Source: Ruminiclostridium cellulolyticum H10 (GTDB taxonomy: Bacteria; Bacillota; Clostridia; Acetivibrionales; DSM-1351). Taken from it: DNA of 64,000 bases. The translations under genes and the position numbers were made by a program. Below, piece after piece: positions 30,983 to 41,318 of the stretch. The notes under the pieces are model-generated. The model saw nothing but the letters and a program-made list of their open reading frames with translations. It did not search any database and had not been told where the DNA came from. The first letter of the stretch is position 1. Each line of letters starts with the position of its first letter. Location of the stretch: positions 890,001 to 954,000 of the forward strand of contig NC_011898.1 of assembly GCF_000022065.1 (NCBI RefSeq). The letters are read 5' to 3'.

Positions 30983-31427
30983 CAAACTTGAAATAAGGGA
31001 AATGACAGCTGATCATATAGACGGTGTAATGATTGTGGAAAACCTCAGTTTTAAGATACCTTGGTCAAGGCAGGCGTTTGTTGATGAAATAACGGCTAAT
31101 GATATGGCTGTATATTTTGTAGCATTGTGCGAGGGGCAGGTTATCGGATATGGAGGTATGTGGAAAATACTTAATGAAGGACACATAACCAATATTGCCG
31201 TGCATCCTGAATTCCGCCGCTGCGGTGCCGCTTCGGGTATAATAGAAACAATACTTGAAACGTCGGGAGAAAAAGGGGTAAAAAGTCTTACCCTTGAGGT
31301 ACGGAAAAGTAATATTGCAGCACAGAGCCTATACAAAAAGTACGGTTTTAAGCCGGAGGGTACTCGCAAAGGGTATTATTCCGATACGGGGGAGGATGCC
31401 CTGATAATGTGGAAAAACGGTATTTAA
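30975..31427 (+). CDS. rimI: GNAT acetyltransferase RimI
   Basis: 150 residues. The acetyl-CoA-binding region reads ITNIAVHPEFRRCGAASGIIETIL, a slight variant of the RRxGxG/A loop, and the C-terminal YKKYGFKPEGTRKGYYSDTGEDALIMW is diagnostic of RimI, which N-acetylates ribosomal protein S18 in E. coli. Third gene of the tsaE-tsaB-rimI block; ATGATTAA overlap with tsaB. Confidence 0.9.
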   Translation: MINKLEIREMTADHIDGVMIVENLSFKIPWSRQAFVDEITANDMAVYFVALCEGQVIGYGGMWKILNEGHITNIAVHPEFRRCGAASGIIETILETSGEKGVKSLTLEVRKSNIAAQSLYKKYGFKPEGTRKGYYSDTGEDALIMWKNGI

Positions 31428-31470
31428 ATATATCAGCTTCGAATAATAAAATGCAAAGCGGAGGTTAAGT

Positions 31471-33876
31471 ATGCCAAAATTAAAGGAGCTTTCATATCAG
31501 GATATTGACAACAGATGCAAACTTGAATCACTGCCATTTAAGAACACATCACAGTTGGACACATATGAAGGCATTATAGGTCAGGAAAGAGCTTCCAAAG
31601 CTATGGAATTTGGTCTCAAAATGAAAATGAGAGGCTACAATATATATATGTCGGGACCCACAGGAACAGGTAAAACAAGCTTTGCCAGACAAATATTGAA
31701 TGATACTGCCGCAAATCAGAAGATACCTGATGACTGGTGCTATATATATAATTTCAGTCAGCCCAATCAGCCGTTGGCTATAAATCTTCCTGTTGGAACA
31801 GGAAAGCAGTTTCAGCAGGATATGGACGAGTTTACAAGAATAATAAAACAGGAAATAGCCAATGCTTTTGACAATGACCAGTATGAAAAAGAAAAGTCAG
31901 AAATAATGGACGAGTACGAGGGCAGGAAAGGCGAGTTGCTGGATAAGCTTAGTAAAGATGCAGAAGAACACGGATTCAAGGTAAATACAGGTAGCTCTGG
32001 AATATATTTTCTGCCTATAATAGAAGGAAGAACAATAAGTGAAGAAGAATTCATCAGTTTGGATGAAGAAACAAAAGACAAAATAAATGAAAAAACAAAT
32101 ATTCTTCAGCAGGAAACTCTGGATATAATAAGAAAACTTAAAAACAATGACAAGGAAACAGAAAAGAAGGTGTCGGAATGGGAAAATAGGATTGCTCTAC
32201 TGGCACTGGGTGTACATATAGACGATTTAAAGGAAAAATACAAAAAATTTGATGTAATACAAAAGTACTTGGAAGAGGTACAGCAGGACATCCTTGATAA
32301 TCTCGACGATTTTAAGGAAGAAGAAGTATCAGAGGAACAGCAGCAGCTGATTATCCCATGGATGCAGAAACCTGAAACATCCATCAGCAAATATAAGGTA
32401 AATGTACTGGTTGATAATAGTGGTCTGACGGGTGCTCCGGTAATTTTTGATTTCAATCCTACATATTCGAACTTAATAGGTAAAATTGAGTATGAAAATG
32501 AGTTTGGTTCCGTCTCAACGGACTATACTAAAATAAAACCAGGATTATTTCATATTGCAAATGGTGGATATTTGGTATTACAAGCAAAAGATGTTCTCAG
32601 CAATCCTCAGGCATATGAGGCTATAAACAGGGTATTAAAAACAAAAAAGATAATAATTGAAAACATGAAGGATCAAACCGGTGTAGTGGCAGTTACGGCA
32701 ATTAAACCCCAGCCTATACCAGTGGATTTGAAGGTTATACTGGTTGGAAGTACTTCCATATATGAGTTGCTCTATGAATACGAGGAGGATTTCAGAAAGC
32801 TCTTTAAAGTTAAGGTAGACTTTGATGAAGTAATGGAAAGAAACGATGAAAACATATTGAAGTTGGCAAAATTCATCAGTGGCTTCTGCAAGAAAGAAAA
32901 TACACTTCATTTTGATAAAACAGGTGTTGCCAAGGTAGTTGAATATGCATCATGGCTGGTAGAGGATAAAAATAAGCTGTCAACCAGGTTTAATGAAATA
33001 GTTGAGATACTTTGTGAAGCCTGTATGTGGGCAGAGGATGACGGTGCCAAGCTAGTCAAAGCAAAGCATGTCCAACAGGCTATTTCTGAAAAAGCTTACC
33101 GATGTGACCGATTGGATAAAAGGCTTTTGGAAATGCTCAATGAGGGAACAATAATGGTTGATACCGAAGGCAGTGAAATTGGTCAAATTAACGGGCTAAC
33201 GGTAATGGATATGGGAGACTACTCCTTTGGAAAGCCTTCAAGGATAACAGCATCCACCTATATTGGAGAAAGCGGAATAGTCAACGTTGAAAGAGAAGTT
33301 GATTTAAGCGGAACCTCCCACAGTAAGGGAGTTCTGATACTGAGCGGGTATATAGGACAAAAATATGCACAGGAGTTTCCTCTTTCACTTACGGCAAGCC
33401 TTTGCTTCGAACAAATGTATGGCGGAGTTGACGGAGACAGTGCGTCAAGTGCGGAGCTGTATGCAATTTTATCCAGCTTGGCAGAAGTACCTATAAAGCA
33501 GTCAATAGCAGTAACAGGGTCTGTTAACCAAAAAGGTGAAATACAGCCTGTAGGCGGTGTAGCGTACAAAATAGAAGGCTTTTTTGAGCTTTGTAAACTA
33601 AGAGGATTAACAGGTGAGCATGGAGTAATTATACCGATCCAGAATGTAAAAAATCTTGTTTTAAGGGACGAAGTTATAGATGCTGTAAAGAAAAAACTAT
33701 TTCATATATATCCTGTGACAACAATTGATCAGGGCATTGAAATATTGACAGGTAAAAAAGCAGGTGAAAAAGCAACGAGCGGAGAATACAAGAGCGGTAC
33801 CATAAATTATCTGGTAAATGAAAAGTTGAGGAGATTTGCTGCCACAGTATCATATGGAGGAAAGAGAAAAATATAA
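31471..33876 (+). CDS. ATP-dependent Lon-family protease, LonH/YcbZ-like
   Basis: 801 residues. AAA module with Walker A GPTGTGKTS at residues 62-70, a long coiled-coil insertion (about 120-280, many E/K residues), and a C-terminal Lon protease domain whose catalytic serine is in GDSASSAELY and lysine in GGVAYKIEG. There is no Lon N-terminal substrate domain. This is the YcbZ/LonH type rather than LonA or LonB. Likely a cytosolic quality-control protease; substrates unknown. GGAGG 7 nt upstream. Confidence 0.9.
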   Translation: MPKLKELSYQDIDNRCKLESLPFKNTSQLDTYEGIIGQERASKAMEFGLKMKMRGYNIYMSGPTGTGKTSFARQILNDTAANQKIPDDWCYIYNFSQPNQPLAINLPVGTGKQFQQDMDEFTRIIKQEIANAFDNDQYEKEKSEIMDEYEGRKGELLDKLSKDAEEHGFKVNTGSSGIYFLPIIEGRTISEEEFISLDEETKDKINEKTNILQQETLDIIRKLKNNDKETEKKVSEWENRIALLALGVHIDDLKEKYKKFDVIQKYLEEVQQDILDNLDDFKEEEVSEEQQQLIIPWMQKPETSISKYKVNVLVDNSGLTGAPVIFDFNPTYSNLIGKIEYENEFGSVSTDYTKIKPGLFHIANGGYLVLQAKDVLSNPQAYEAINRVLKTKKIIIENMKDQTGVVAVTAIKPQPIPVDLKVILVGSTSIYELLYEYEEDFRKLFKVKVDFDEVMERNDENILKLAKFISGFCKKENTLHFDKTGVAKVVEYASWLVEDKNKLSTRFNEIVEILCEACMWAEDDGAKLVKAKHVQQAISEKAYRCDRLDKRLLEMLNEGTIMVDTEGSEIGQINGLTVMDMGDYSFGKPSRITASTYIGESGIVNVEREVDLSGTSHSKGVLILSGYIGQKYAQEFPLSLTASLCFEQMYGGVDGDSASSAELYAILSSLAEVPIKQSIAVTGSVNQKGEIQPVGGVAYKIEGFFELCKLRGLTGEHGVIIPIQNVKNLVLRDEVIDAVKKKLFHIYPVTTIDQGIEILTGKKAGEKATSGEYKSGTINYLVNEKLRRFAATVSYGGKRKI

Positions 33877-33981
33877 TTCAGACATATTTTAATTACTCAC
33901 GTAACTATTGTATTAGAGTCTATTGGGAATAATGAAAATTATTCCTGTAAGATGATATTCGATGAGGGGGTGAATCGACTC

Positions 33982-34536
33982 TTGGCGCTTACGGATGCAG
34001 AGCTGGTGTCTCAGTGCGTGAATGGTGATAGCAGTGCATTTGAGGAAATAGTTATCAGATATAAGAGGCTGGTCTACAGCGTTGTATACAAAATGATATC
34101 GGACAAGGAAGAGGTACATGACGTATGTCAGGAGGTTTTTATAAGACTTTACCGTTCTCTTGATAAGTACAATCCGGAATTTAAAATGTCTACATGGATT
34201 GTGAAAATTACCTCCAATTTATGTCTGGATACCCTCAGAAAGAAAAAACAGGACACTGTCACGCTGGACGATGCAATCGGAGTTTCAAGTGAGATTGATA
34301 CACCTGAGGAAGCGTTAATAAAGCATCAAAGATCACAATTAATAAAGAAGGCTGTGGATGAACTGCCGGACAAATATAAAGTATTAATAGTACTCTTTCA
34401 CAACCGAGGAATGTCCTATGAAGAAATGACAAAAATATTAAACGAACCAATGTCAATAATTAAGAATCGGCTATACAGAGCAAGACTTATGTTAAAAGAA
34501 AAGCTTGAGAGTGCAAGAAAGGAGGAGGTATTATGA
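33982..34536 (+). CDS. ECF RNA polymerase sigma factor
   Basis: About 184 residues. Region 2 (VYKMISDKEEVHDVCQEVFIRLYRSLDKYNPEFKMSTWIVKIT) and region 4 (DELPDKYKVLIVLFHNRGMSYEEMTKILNEPMSIIKNRLYRARLMLKEKL) are clear, with no region 3 domain: an extracytoplasmic-function sigma factor. GAGGGGG favours a TTG at 33982 (GTG 33970 and ATG 33952 are alternatives). Its stop overlaps the next gene, a zinc anti-sigma factor. Confidence 0.92.
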   Translation: MALTDAELVSQCVNGDSSAFEEIVIRYKRLVYSVVYKMISDKEEVHDVCQEVFIRLYRSLDKYNPEFKMSTWIVKITSNLCLDTLRKKKQDTVTLDDAIGVSSEIDTPEEALIKHQRSQLIKKAVDELPDKYKVLIVLFHNRGMSYEEMTKILNEPMSIIKNRLYRARLMLKEKLESARKEEVL

Positions 34537-35099
34537 AATGTAACGAATCACAAAACTATATAATGAGATTTTTTGACAAGGACTTAAATGATATTGAGCA
34601 GGCAAAGCTAAAACAGCATCTCAAAAATTGTGAAAAATGTTCTGAGGAATTTTCAAATTTACAGCAGATATTTACTGAAATCGAACAGGACACGGATTTT
34701 CTTGAACCTCCTGAGGACTTTGAACTTCAAGTAATGAACAGGATTGAAAAAGAAGCTTATATGTATCAAAAGCAAAAGAATGATAATGTTTTTATGTACA
34801 ATATATTATTAATGGCTGTTTCCCTGATATTTGTAATTATTTTTGGAAGCAAAATGTGGGAAGTTTTAAACAAGCCTATAGGATTAATACAACAGACTCA
34901 CATGACATTTGAAATAATTAAGGACTTTTTGTCGGCAGCCGTAAGTATGATTAAGGGTTTAGCTATAGCTGTTGTGGGAGTGACAGCGTCGATTTATAAA
35001 ACATATTATTATGCTTATATGATACTGGGTATTTTGCTGCTTGTAACACAAGGTCTTTTTATCCGGATGGTTAAAGAGGGTAATGGAGGAGCACAATGA
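34533..35099 (+). CDS. Membrane anti-sigma factor with zf-HC2 domain
   Basis: 188 residues. The cytosolic N-terminus has the ZAS zinc motif H29-x3-C33-x2-C36, preceded by C3, as in anti-ECF factors. Two hydrophobic segments (about 87-107 and 150-178) place the C-terminus in or across the membrane. ATGA overlap with the sigma gene implies translational coupling and stoichiometric production. It should sequester the sigma factor until an envelope signal arrives. Confidence 0.88.
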   Translation: MKCNESQNYIMRFFDKDLNDIEQAKLKQHLKNCEKCSEEFSNLQQIFTEIEQDTDFLEPPEDFELQVMNRIEKEAYMYQKQKNDNVFMYNILLMAVSLIFVIIFGSKMWEVLNKPIGLIQQTHMTFEIIKDFLSAAVSMIKGLAIAVVGVTASIYKTYYYAYMILGILLLVTQGLFIRMVKEGNGGAQ

Positions 35100-35992
35100 A
35101 CAGAAAGATTAGGGCAATTTTAGTATCACTGCTGCTTCTACTATTTATACCATGTATAGCATCAGCATCACAGTTTAACTTTTCAAATAGGCTGGTATTT
35201 TTTCAGGATAAAATAATAACACAGCATAGTATGGGAAATATTACCATAGTAATTGGAGATGCTGATATTCAGACCAATGTAAACGGAAGTGTAATAGTTA
35301 TTTTTGGAAAAGCTAATATAAAAGGCATGGTTGGCGGAGACCTCGTTTCGGTTTTTGGTGATGTTTATATAAAGGATAAATCTCTTATACAGGGGAATGT
35401 TGTGTCTCTGGGAAAATTAAAAAAGGACAACAACGTAATTATCAGCGGTACTAAAGTTAATATAGACGTTGATATAATATCACTGTTTAAATCAAACGGT
35501 ATAATTATAAACGGTCTTATTATCCTGTCGTTAATAACGCTTGCCGCAGGACTTATACTAATAAGTATATTTTCTGGAAGATACCGTGTTATGTCATACA
35601 AGATGAGTAAAGGGCTTACCAGACGTATGATAATGGGGGGGCTGGCAGTTACAGGCTTTACAATTATCGTAATATTCCTTTTATTCCTGATAGTTGCCCC
35701 AATATTTTATGTATTGTTCCTAATGTTCGCTGATATAGTCGCCAGTATTTTCGTCGGAACATTAATATTTAAAGGAAATTATGACCGAACAACAATTTAT
35801 CTTCAGTTTTTAGTAGGGCAAATACTTGTAAGTATTCTAAAAATAGTTCCATTAATACTTATACCAAGCGGTTCCTATACTGCAATGCTTATATATGGAA
35901 TATGTTTTATTATACTTCAGTACTCAATGGCGTTTTTTGGAATAGGTACAATTATTGATACCGGCTTTGGAAAGAAAACAAGCCGGGTATAA
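35096..35992 (+). CDS. Polytopic membrane protein with bactofilin-like beta repeats
   Basis: 298 residues. A signal peptide (hydrophobic LVSLLLLLFIPCIASAS, cleavage after about residue 22) is followed by a short-period repeat region, about residues 45-115: GNITIVIGDADIQTNVNGS, VIVIFGKANIKGMVGG, DLVSVFGDVYIKDKSLIQG. Its 10-20 residue period resembles polymer-forming beta-helical domains. The C-terminal half has about four membrane segments. It overlaps the anti-sigma gene by 4 nt, so it is probably the sensor or output of the ECF system. Function unknown. Confidence 0.8.
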   Translation: MNRKIRAILVSLLLLLFIPCIASASQFNFSNRLVFFQDKIITQHSMGNITIVIGDADIQTNVNGSVIVIFGKANIKGMVGGDLVSVFGDVYIKDKSLIQGNVVSLGKLKKDNNVIISGTKVNIDVDIISLFKSNGIIINGLIILSLITLAAGLILISIFSGRYRVMSYKMSKGLTRRMIMGGLAVTGFTIIVIFLLFLIVAPIFYVLFLMFADIVASIFVGTLIFKGNYDRTTIYLQFLVGQILVSILKIVPLILIPSGSYTAMLIYGICFIILQYSMAFFGIGTIIDTGFGKKTSRV

Positions 35993-36008
35993 TAAGGTAA
36001 TGACATAA

Positions 36009-36356
<348 letters not shown>

Positions 36357-36397
36357 ATACAAAAAATAAATTTTAAATTTATTGACATTGATTTATG

Positions 36398-36431
36398 GCT
36401 GTGGCTTAGGATATTCAGGCCACGGCTTTTT
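36398..36431 (+). terminator. Terminator after the Crh-like gene
   Basis: GCTGTGGC (36398-36405) pairs with GCCACGGC (36419-36426) with one G-U, followed by TTTTTG. It lies 42 nt after the stop codon. The next 95 nt before uvrC show no further gene. Confidence 0.75.
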
Positions 36432-36526
36432 GTCCTATGTGCCGCTTCTGCTCCCGCTTTAAAAGGGTGATAAAGGCGGCATTGTGTTTTTAAAAGCATA
36501 ACGAACATATACAAGAGGTGAGATAA

Positions 36527-38368
36527 TTGTTTGATATTCAGGAAGAACTGAAAAAATTACCCGATAAATCAGGTGTTTATATTATGAAGGATGCCAATGG
36601 AGTGGTTATATATGTAGGAAAAGCTGTTGTACTTAAAAACCGGGTAAGACAGTACTTCCAGCAGTCTGCGAACCACCCCCCAAAGGTTCAGGCAATGGTT
36701 TCCAAGGTAAGTGAATTCGAGTATATAGTGGTTGACTCGGAAGTGGAAGCACTCATGCTTGAATGTACTCTTATAAAAAAGTATAAGCCAAAATATAATA
36801 TCCTTCTTAAAGATGATAAACATTATCCATATATAAAGGTAACTTTAAATGAGGAATACCCCAGAATTTTAAAAACCAGAAGAGTAGAAAAGGATGGCGC
36901 CAGATATTTTGGCCCTTATTCCAGTGGTTTTGCAGTTAATGACACCATTGATACACTGAAAAAATTGTTTTCTCTGAAAACCTGTAATAAAAATCTGCCA
37001 AGGGATATAGGTAAAACCCGTCCCTGTCTTAATTATCACATGAAACAGTGCCTGGCTCCTTGTCAAGGTGGAGTAAACAGGGATGAGTACAGGGAAATGA
37101 TGAAAAAAATATGCAGATTTTTAGGCGGGCAGTATGACGAAATAATAAATGACCTCCGTATACAAATGGAAACTGCGGCAGAGCAGCTTGATTTTGAAAA
37201 GGCGGCACAGCTGCGAAACAAAATAACAAGCATAAAGCAGTTGTCAGAATCTCAGAAGGTATTATTTACAGATTTGGAGGACAGGGATATAATAGGTTAT
37301 TCTGCTGACTCCACAGATCTTTGCATACAGGTGTTTTTTGTAAGAAACGGTAGAGTCATAGGCAGGGAGCATTTTATATTTGAGGGAGAAGCTAACGAGG
37401 ACAAGGGCTATTCACTTTCCACTTTTATTAAACAGTTTTACACTAAAGTCCAGTATGTACCTTCGGAAATCGTACTCCAAAGTGAGGTAGACGACAGTGA
37501 GACTATAGCGAAGTGGCTAACTGAAAAGAGAGGATTTAAGGTAGCTTTAAGAGTGCCTCAAAGAGGGGATTTAGTAAAGCTTGTTCATATGGTATCGGAA
37601 AATGCCGAAATTACATTAAAGCTTCACAGAGAGCGTCAAAGCAGGGAGGGTACAGTGCATTCGGAAGGAATGGCCCAGTTGGTAAAGCTTCTGGGATTGG
37701 AGGAGGCTCCCGCAAGGATTGAATCATATGATATTTCCAACACCGGTTCTTCTGAAATAGTGGCGTCAATGGTAGTATTTGAAAACGGCAGGCCTGCTCG
37801 TCAGGAATACAGAAAATTTAAAATGAAGTCAATAGAGCAACAGAACGATTATGGAAGTATGCAGGAGACCTTGTTCAGGCGATTGAACCGTGCAAAGCGT
37901 GAAAAGGAAGAGGGAACTGAGAATGCTAAATTTTCTAAATTACCTGACTTAATACTTGTAGATGGTGGCAGCAACCATGTAAATGCAGCCAGACAGGTTG
38001 TTGAAGAGCTTGGCTATAATTTTAAGATAGCTGGCATGGCAAAGGATGACAGGCATCGAACAAAATCACTTGTTTATATGGGAAATGAGTATGAATTGGC
38101 TACAAATATGCCCTTGTTAAGATTTATTACGGAAATACAGGATGAGACCCATAGAGTTGCAGTAGAATACAATAGAAAACTAAGGGAAAAACGTTATGTC
38201 AGGTCTGAGCTTGATGAAATAGAAGGTATAGGGCAAACTCGAAAAAAAGCACTTATCAAGCATTTTAAATCAGTTGCTGCAATCAGAAAGGCAGATATTG
38301 CACAGCTGCAGGAAGTAAACGGTATAAGTGAGAAAATAGCAAAAAATATTTATGAATATTTCAATTAA
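36527..38368 (+). CDS. uvrC: Excinuclease ABC subunit C
   Basis: 613 residues. N-terminal GIY-YIG nuclease (SGVYIMKDANGVVIYVGKA, residues 15-33) for the 3' incision, UvrB-binding UVR helix (about 203-237, AEQLDFEKAAQLRNKI), RNase H-like domain for the 5' incision (IESYDISNTGSSEIVASMVVF, LILVDGG), and C-terminal tandem helix-hairpin-helix (IEGIGQTRKKALIKHF). Nucleotide excision repair. TTG start 8 nt after GAGGTGAG. Confidence 0.96.
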   Translation: MFDIQEELKKLPDKSGVYIMKDANGVVIYVGKAVVLKNRVRQYFQQSANHPPKVQAMVSKVSEFEYIVVDSEVEALMLECTLIKKYKPKYNILLKDDKHYPYIKVTLNEEYPRILKTRRVEKDGARYFGPYSSGFAVNDTIDTLKKLFSLKTCNKNLPRDIGKTRPCLNYHMKQCLAPCQGGVNRDEYREMMKKICRFLGGQYDEIINDLRIQMETAAEQLDFEKAAQLRNKITSIKQLSESQKVLFTDLEDRDIIGYSADSTDLCIQVFFVRNGRVIGREHFIFEGEANEDKGYSLSTFIKQFYTKVQYVPSEIVLQSEVDDSETIAKWLTEKRGFKVALRVPQRGDLVKLVHMVSENAEITLKLHRERQSREGTVHSEGMAQLVKLLGLEEAPARIESYDISNTGSSEIVASMVVFENGRPARQEYRKFKMKSIEQQNDYGSMQETLFRRLNRAKREKEEGTENAKFSKLPDLILVDGGSNHVNAARQVVEELGYNFKIAGMAKDDRHRTKSLVYMGNEYELATNMPLLRFITEIQDETHRVAVEYNRKLREKRYVRSELDEIEGIGQTRKKALIKHFKSVAAIRKADIAQLQEVNGISEKIAKNIYEYFN

Positions 38369-38389
38369 AGAAGAAAGAGATAAGTTTAT

Positions 38390-39091
38390 ATGTCAATTTA
38401 TACAATAGCAGACCTTCATCTTGCCTTGGGAATAGATAAGCCAATGGATGTATTCGGCGGGCGATGGTCAAACTACATGGAAAAGCTTAAAGAAAACTGG
38501 GTGAGTAATGTCGCTGATAATGACACTGTTGTCATTCCCGGCGATGTTTCCTGGGCCACATATATAGAAAGTGCCTATGATGATTTCAAATTTATAGAAG
38601 ATTTGCCTGGAAAAAAGATAATTTCCAAGGGAAATCATGATTACTGGTGGACAACTTCGTCAAAGCTTAATAAGTATCTAGAGGAAAAAAACTTGAGTAC
38701 TATTTCTTTTATGCATAACAACGCATTTCAATTCGAAGGGATTGCAGTTTGTGGTACAAGGGGCTGGAAAGGCCCGGGGGAAGACGATTTTAAAAAAGAT
38801 GATGAAAAAATATACAAGAGAGAAATAGAACGTCTGGAACTATCCATCAAGGCAGCGTTAAAGCTGAAACTTCCTCGTATGCTAGTTTTTATGCATTACC
38901 CGCCTGTTACGGCAAAAAGCCCTATGACAGGATTTATCGATATAATGAAGAAATACAATATAAATGAGTGCTATTACGGACATTTGCATGGTGAAGGTAT
39001 AAAAGGGGCAGTCGAAGGAGAGTATGAAGGTATTAATTTAAAACTAGTATCAGCAGATTATTTGAACTTTAAACCTTTTAAAATCAAGTAG
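38390..39091 (+). CDS. Calcineurin-type metallophosphoesterase
   Basis: 233 residues. The dinuclear metal motifs appear in order: DLHLA (8-12), PGDVSW, GNHDYWW, HYPP and GHLHGE. The large WW-containing variant GNHDYWW matches a Firmicute family of uncharacterised phosphohydrolases. Starts 21 nt after uvrC; AGAAAGAGATAAG offers a weak ribosome binding site. Substrate unknown. Confidence 0.85.
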   Translation: MSIYTIADLHLALGIDKPMDVFGGRWSNYMEKLKENWVSNVADNDTVVIPGDVSWATYIESAYDDFKFIEDLPGKKIISKGNHDYWWTTSSKLNKYLEEKNLSTISFMHNNAFQFEGIAVCGTRGWKGPGEDDFKKDDEKIYKREIERLELSIKAALKLKLPRMLVFMHYPPVTAKSPMTGFIDIMKKYNINECYYGHLHGEGIKGAVEGEYEGINLKLVSADYLNFKPFKIK

Positions 39092-39168
39092 GTTTTCCCA
39101 AGCCTAAAAGCGGTGAAAAGGCTGGTGCAAGGGAAAGTCAAAAATTTAACATATAATTGAGGTTACAC

Positions 39169-39198
39169 TTGGAATTGTAATATCGTTTATGGTATAAT
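39169..39198 (+). promoter_or_regulatory. tig: Promoter of tig
   Basis: -35 TTGGAA (39169-39174), 18-nt spacer, -10 TATAAT (39193-39198), 131 nt before the tig ATG, in a 237-nt gap that otherwise shows no gene. Confidence 0.65.
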
Positions 39199-39328
39199 TG
39201 AGTGGTTAATTTTTTGAATGTTAAAGGAACTGAGGGTAACATAATGTTCGGCAATTAAAGCAGCCAAATACAAATGACGGATAAAATTAATAAAAAATGA
39301 AAATAAATACCGGGAGGAAGTTTATTAA

Positions 39329-40615
39329 ATGAAAGTAAAAGTTGAAAATGTTGAAAAGAATGTTGTACAGCTCGAGATAGAAGTTGATACAGCTAAATTT
39401 GAAGAGGGAATGCAGCAATCGTACTTAAAGAATGTAAAGAAGTTCAATGTACCGGGCTTCAGAAAAGGAAAAGCTCCGAGAAATATTATTGAGCGCTATT
39501 ACGGGGAACAGGCACTTTATGATGATGCAATAAATATTGTATGCTCTGAAGCATATGATAATGCTATAGAAGAGAACAATATAAACCCAGTAGACAGACC
39601 TGAAATTGATATAGTTCAAATTGGAAAAAACCAGAACCTGATCTTTACAGCAAAGGTTACAGTTAAGCCGGAAGTTGAGCTGGGAGCCTACATGGGTGTA
39701 GAGGCTAAAAAGGCTGAGGCCAATGTAACAGATGAAGATCTTGAAAATGAATTTAATAAGGTTGTTGAAAAGAATGCACGTCTTGTTTCTGTTACAGACA
39801 GGCCTATACAATCAGGAGATACAGCTGTAATAGATTTTGAAGGCTTTATTGATTCAGTTCCTTTTGAAGGCGGAAAAGGCGAAGACTATAGTCTTGTTAT
39901 AGGCTCAGGAACATTTATTCCCGGATTTGAAGATCAGCTTATAGGAAAGAATATTGCTGATGATGTTGATGTAAATGTTAGTTTCCCTGAAGAGTATGGC
40001 AAAGAGGAATTAAACGGTAAAGAAGCACTATTCAAAGTACTCATCAAGGAAATAAAAGTAAAGGAATTGCCTACTGTAGATGACGAATTTGCAAAGGATA
40101 TAAGCGAGTTTGATACTCTAGAAGAATATAAGAATGACTTAAGAAATAAACTTGAAGAAAGTGCAAAAAGCAAAGCAGAACGTGATAATGAAGAAAGCGT
40201 AATTCAAGCGGTTGTAGGAAATGCTACTGTTGATATACCAAACGTTATGGTTGAAAAGCATATTGATGCCATGGCAAGAGATTTTGATATGAGACTCCGT
40301 TATCAGGGGCTTGATCTTCAGAGATATCTGGAAATTATGGGAACTGATTTTGAAGGCTTCAGAGAACAGTTCAGAGAAAGGGCTGCAAATGAAGTCAAGA
40401 TTCAACTGGTAATAGAAAAAATCAGCAAGGTTGAAAATGTTGAAGCAACCGATGCGGATGTAGAAGAAGAAATCACAAAGACAGCCGAAGCATATAAGCA
40501 ACCTGTAGAAGAGCTCAAAAAGACATTAAGACCGGAAGACCTTGAATATGTAAAAAATGATATCGCTTTCAGAAAGACAATTAAGATTTTGGTAGACAAT
40601 GCAAAACTTAATTAA
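39329..40615 (+). CDS. tig: Trigger factor
   Basis: 428 residues, normal length. Ribosome-binding domain with the FRKGKAPR signature (about residues 44-51: VPGFRKGKAPRNIIE), FKBP-type prolyl isomerase domain (about 160-245: GDTAVIDFEGFIDSVPFEGG ... GSGTFIPGFE), and a helical C-terminal chaperone domain. It docks on L23, encoded at 5803. GGGAGGAAG ribosome binding site. tig-clpP-clpX-lonB is a conserved Firmicute block. Confidence 0.97.
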   Translation: MKVKVENVEKNVVQLEIEVDTAKFEEGMQQSYLKNVKKFNVPGFRKGKAPRNIIERYYGEQALYDDAINIVCSEAYDNAIEENNINPVDRPEIDIVQIGKNQNLIFTAKVTVKPEVELGAYMGVEAKKAEANVTDEDLENEFNKVVEKNARLVSVTDRPIQSGDTAVIDFEGFIDSVPFEGGKGEDYSLVIGSGTFIPGFEDQLIGKNIADDVDVNVSFPEEYGKEELNGKEALFKVLIKEIKVKELPTVDDEFAKDISEFDTLEEYKNDLRNKLEESAKSKAERDNEESVIQAVVGNATVDIPNVMVEKHIDAMARDFDMRLRYQGLDLQRYLEIMGTDFEGFREQFRERAANEVKIQLVIEKISKVENVEATDADVEEEITKTAEAYKQPVEELKKTLRPEDLEYVKNDIAFRKTIKILVDNAKLN

Positions 40616-40720
40616 TTTGTATTATTTAAAAGTTAATAAAATGGGTATCATTATATAAATACAATTGTTTAGGTTCCACCGGTAATAACATAACATATAT
40701 TAAATAAGGGAGGTATGCAT

Positions 40721-41305
40721 ATGAGTTTAGTACCTATGGTTGTTGAACAAACTAATCGTGGTGAGAGATCATACGATATATTTTCGAGATTATTGAATGA
40801 TAGGATTATTGTATTAAGTGATGAGGTTAATGACGCTACGGCCAGTTTGATTGTTGCACAAATGCTTTATCTTGAAGCTCAGGACCCTGATAAGGATATT
40901 CAGTTTTATATAAACAGCCCTGGGGGGTCTGTAGCATCAGGTTTTGCAATATATGATACTATGCAGTATGTAAAGTGTGATGTATCAACTATATGTATGG
41001 GAATGGCAGCAAGTATGGGTGCTTTCCTGTTAGCAGCAGGGGAAAAGGGAAAAAGATTTGCACTGCCAAACAGTGAAATAATGATTCACCAGCCTCTTGG
41101 GGGAGCTAGAGGTCAAGCTACAGACATTAAGATTCACGCAGAAAATATACTTAGAACCAGAGATAAGCTCAATAAAATACTAAGCGAAAGAACAGGTCAA
41201 CCTCTTGATAAGATAGAGAAAGATACTGAGAGAGACTTCTTTATGTCTGCTGATGAGGCTAAGGCCTACGGTATTATTGATGATATTATGGTTAGAAGAA
41301 AATAA
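40721..41305 (+). CDS. clpP: ATP-dependent Clp protease proteolytic subunit
   Basis: 194 residues. Catalytic triad S98 (GMAASMGAF), H123 (MIHQPLGG) and D172 (TERDFF) at the canonical numbers. Assembles as a 14-mer and works with ClpX, encoded next. AAGGGAGG gives 8-nt spacing to the ATG at 40721; the ATG at 40715 is too close. Confidence 0.97.
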   Translation: MSLVPMVVEQTNRGERSYDIFSRLLNDRIIVLSDEVNDATASLIVAQMLYLEAQDPDKDIQFYINSPGGSVASGFAIYDTMQYVKCDVSTICMGMAASMGAFLLAAGEKGKRFALPNSEIMIHQPLGGARGQATDIKIHAENILRTRDKLNKILSERTGQPLDKIEKDTERDFFMSADEAKAYGIIDDIMVRRK

Positions 41306-41318
41306 TAGAGGTGCAATG

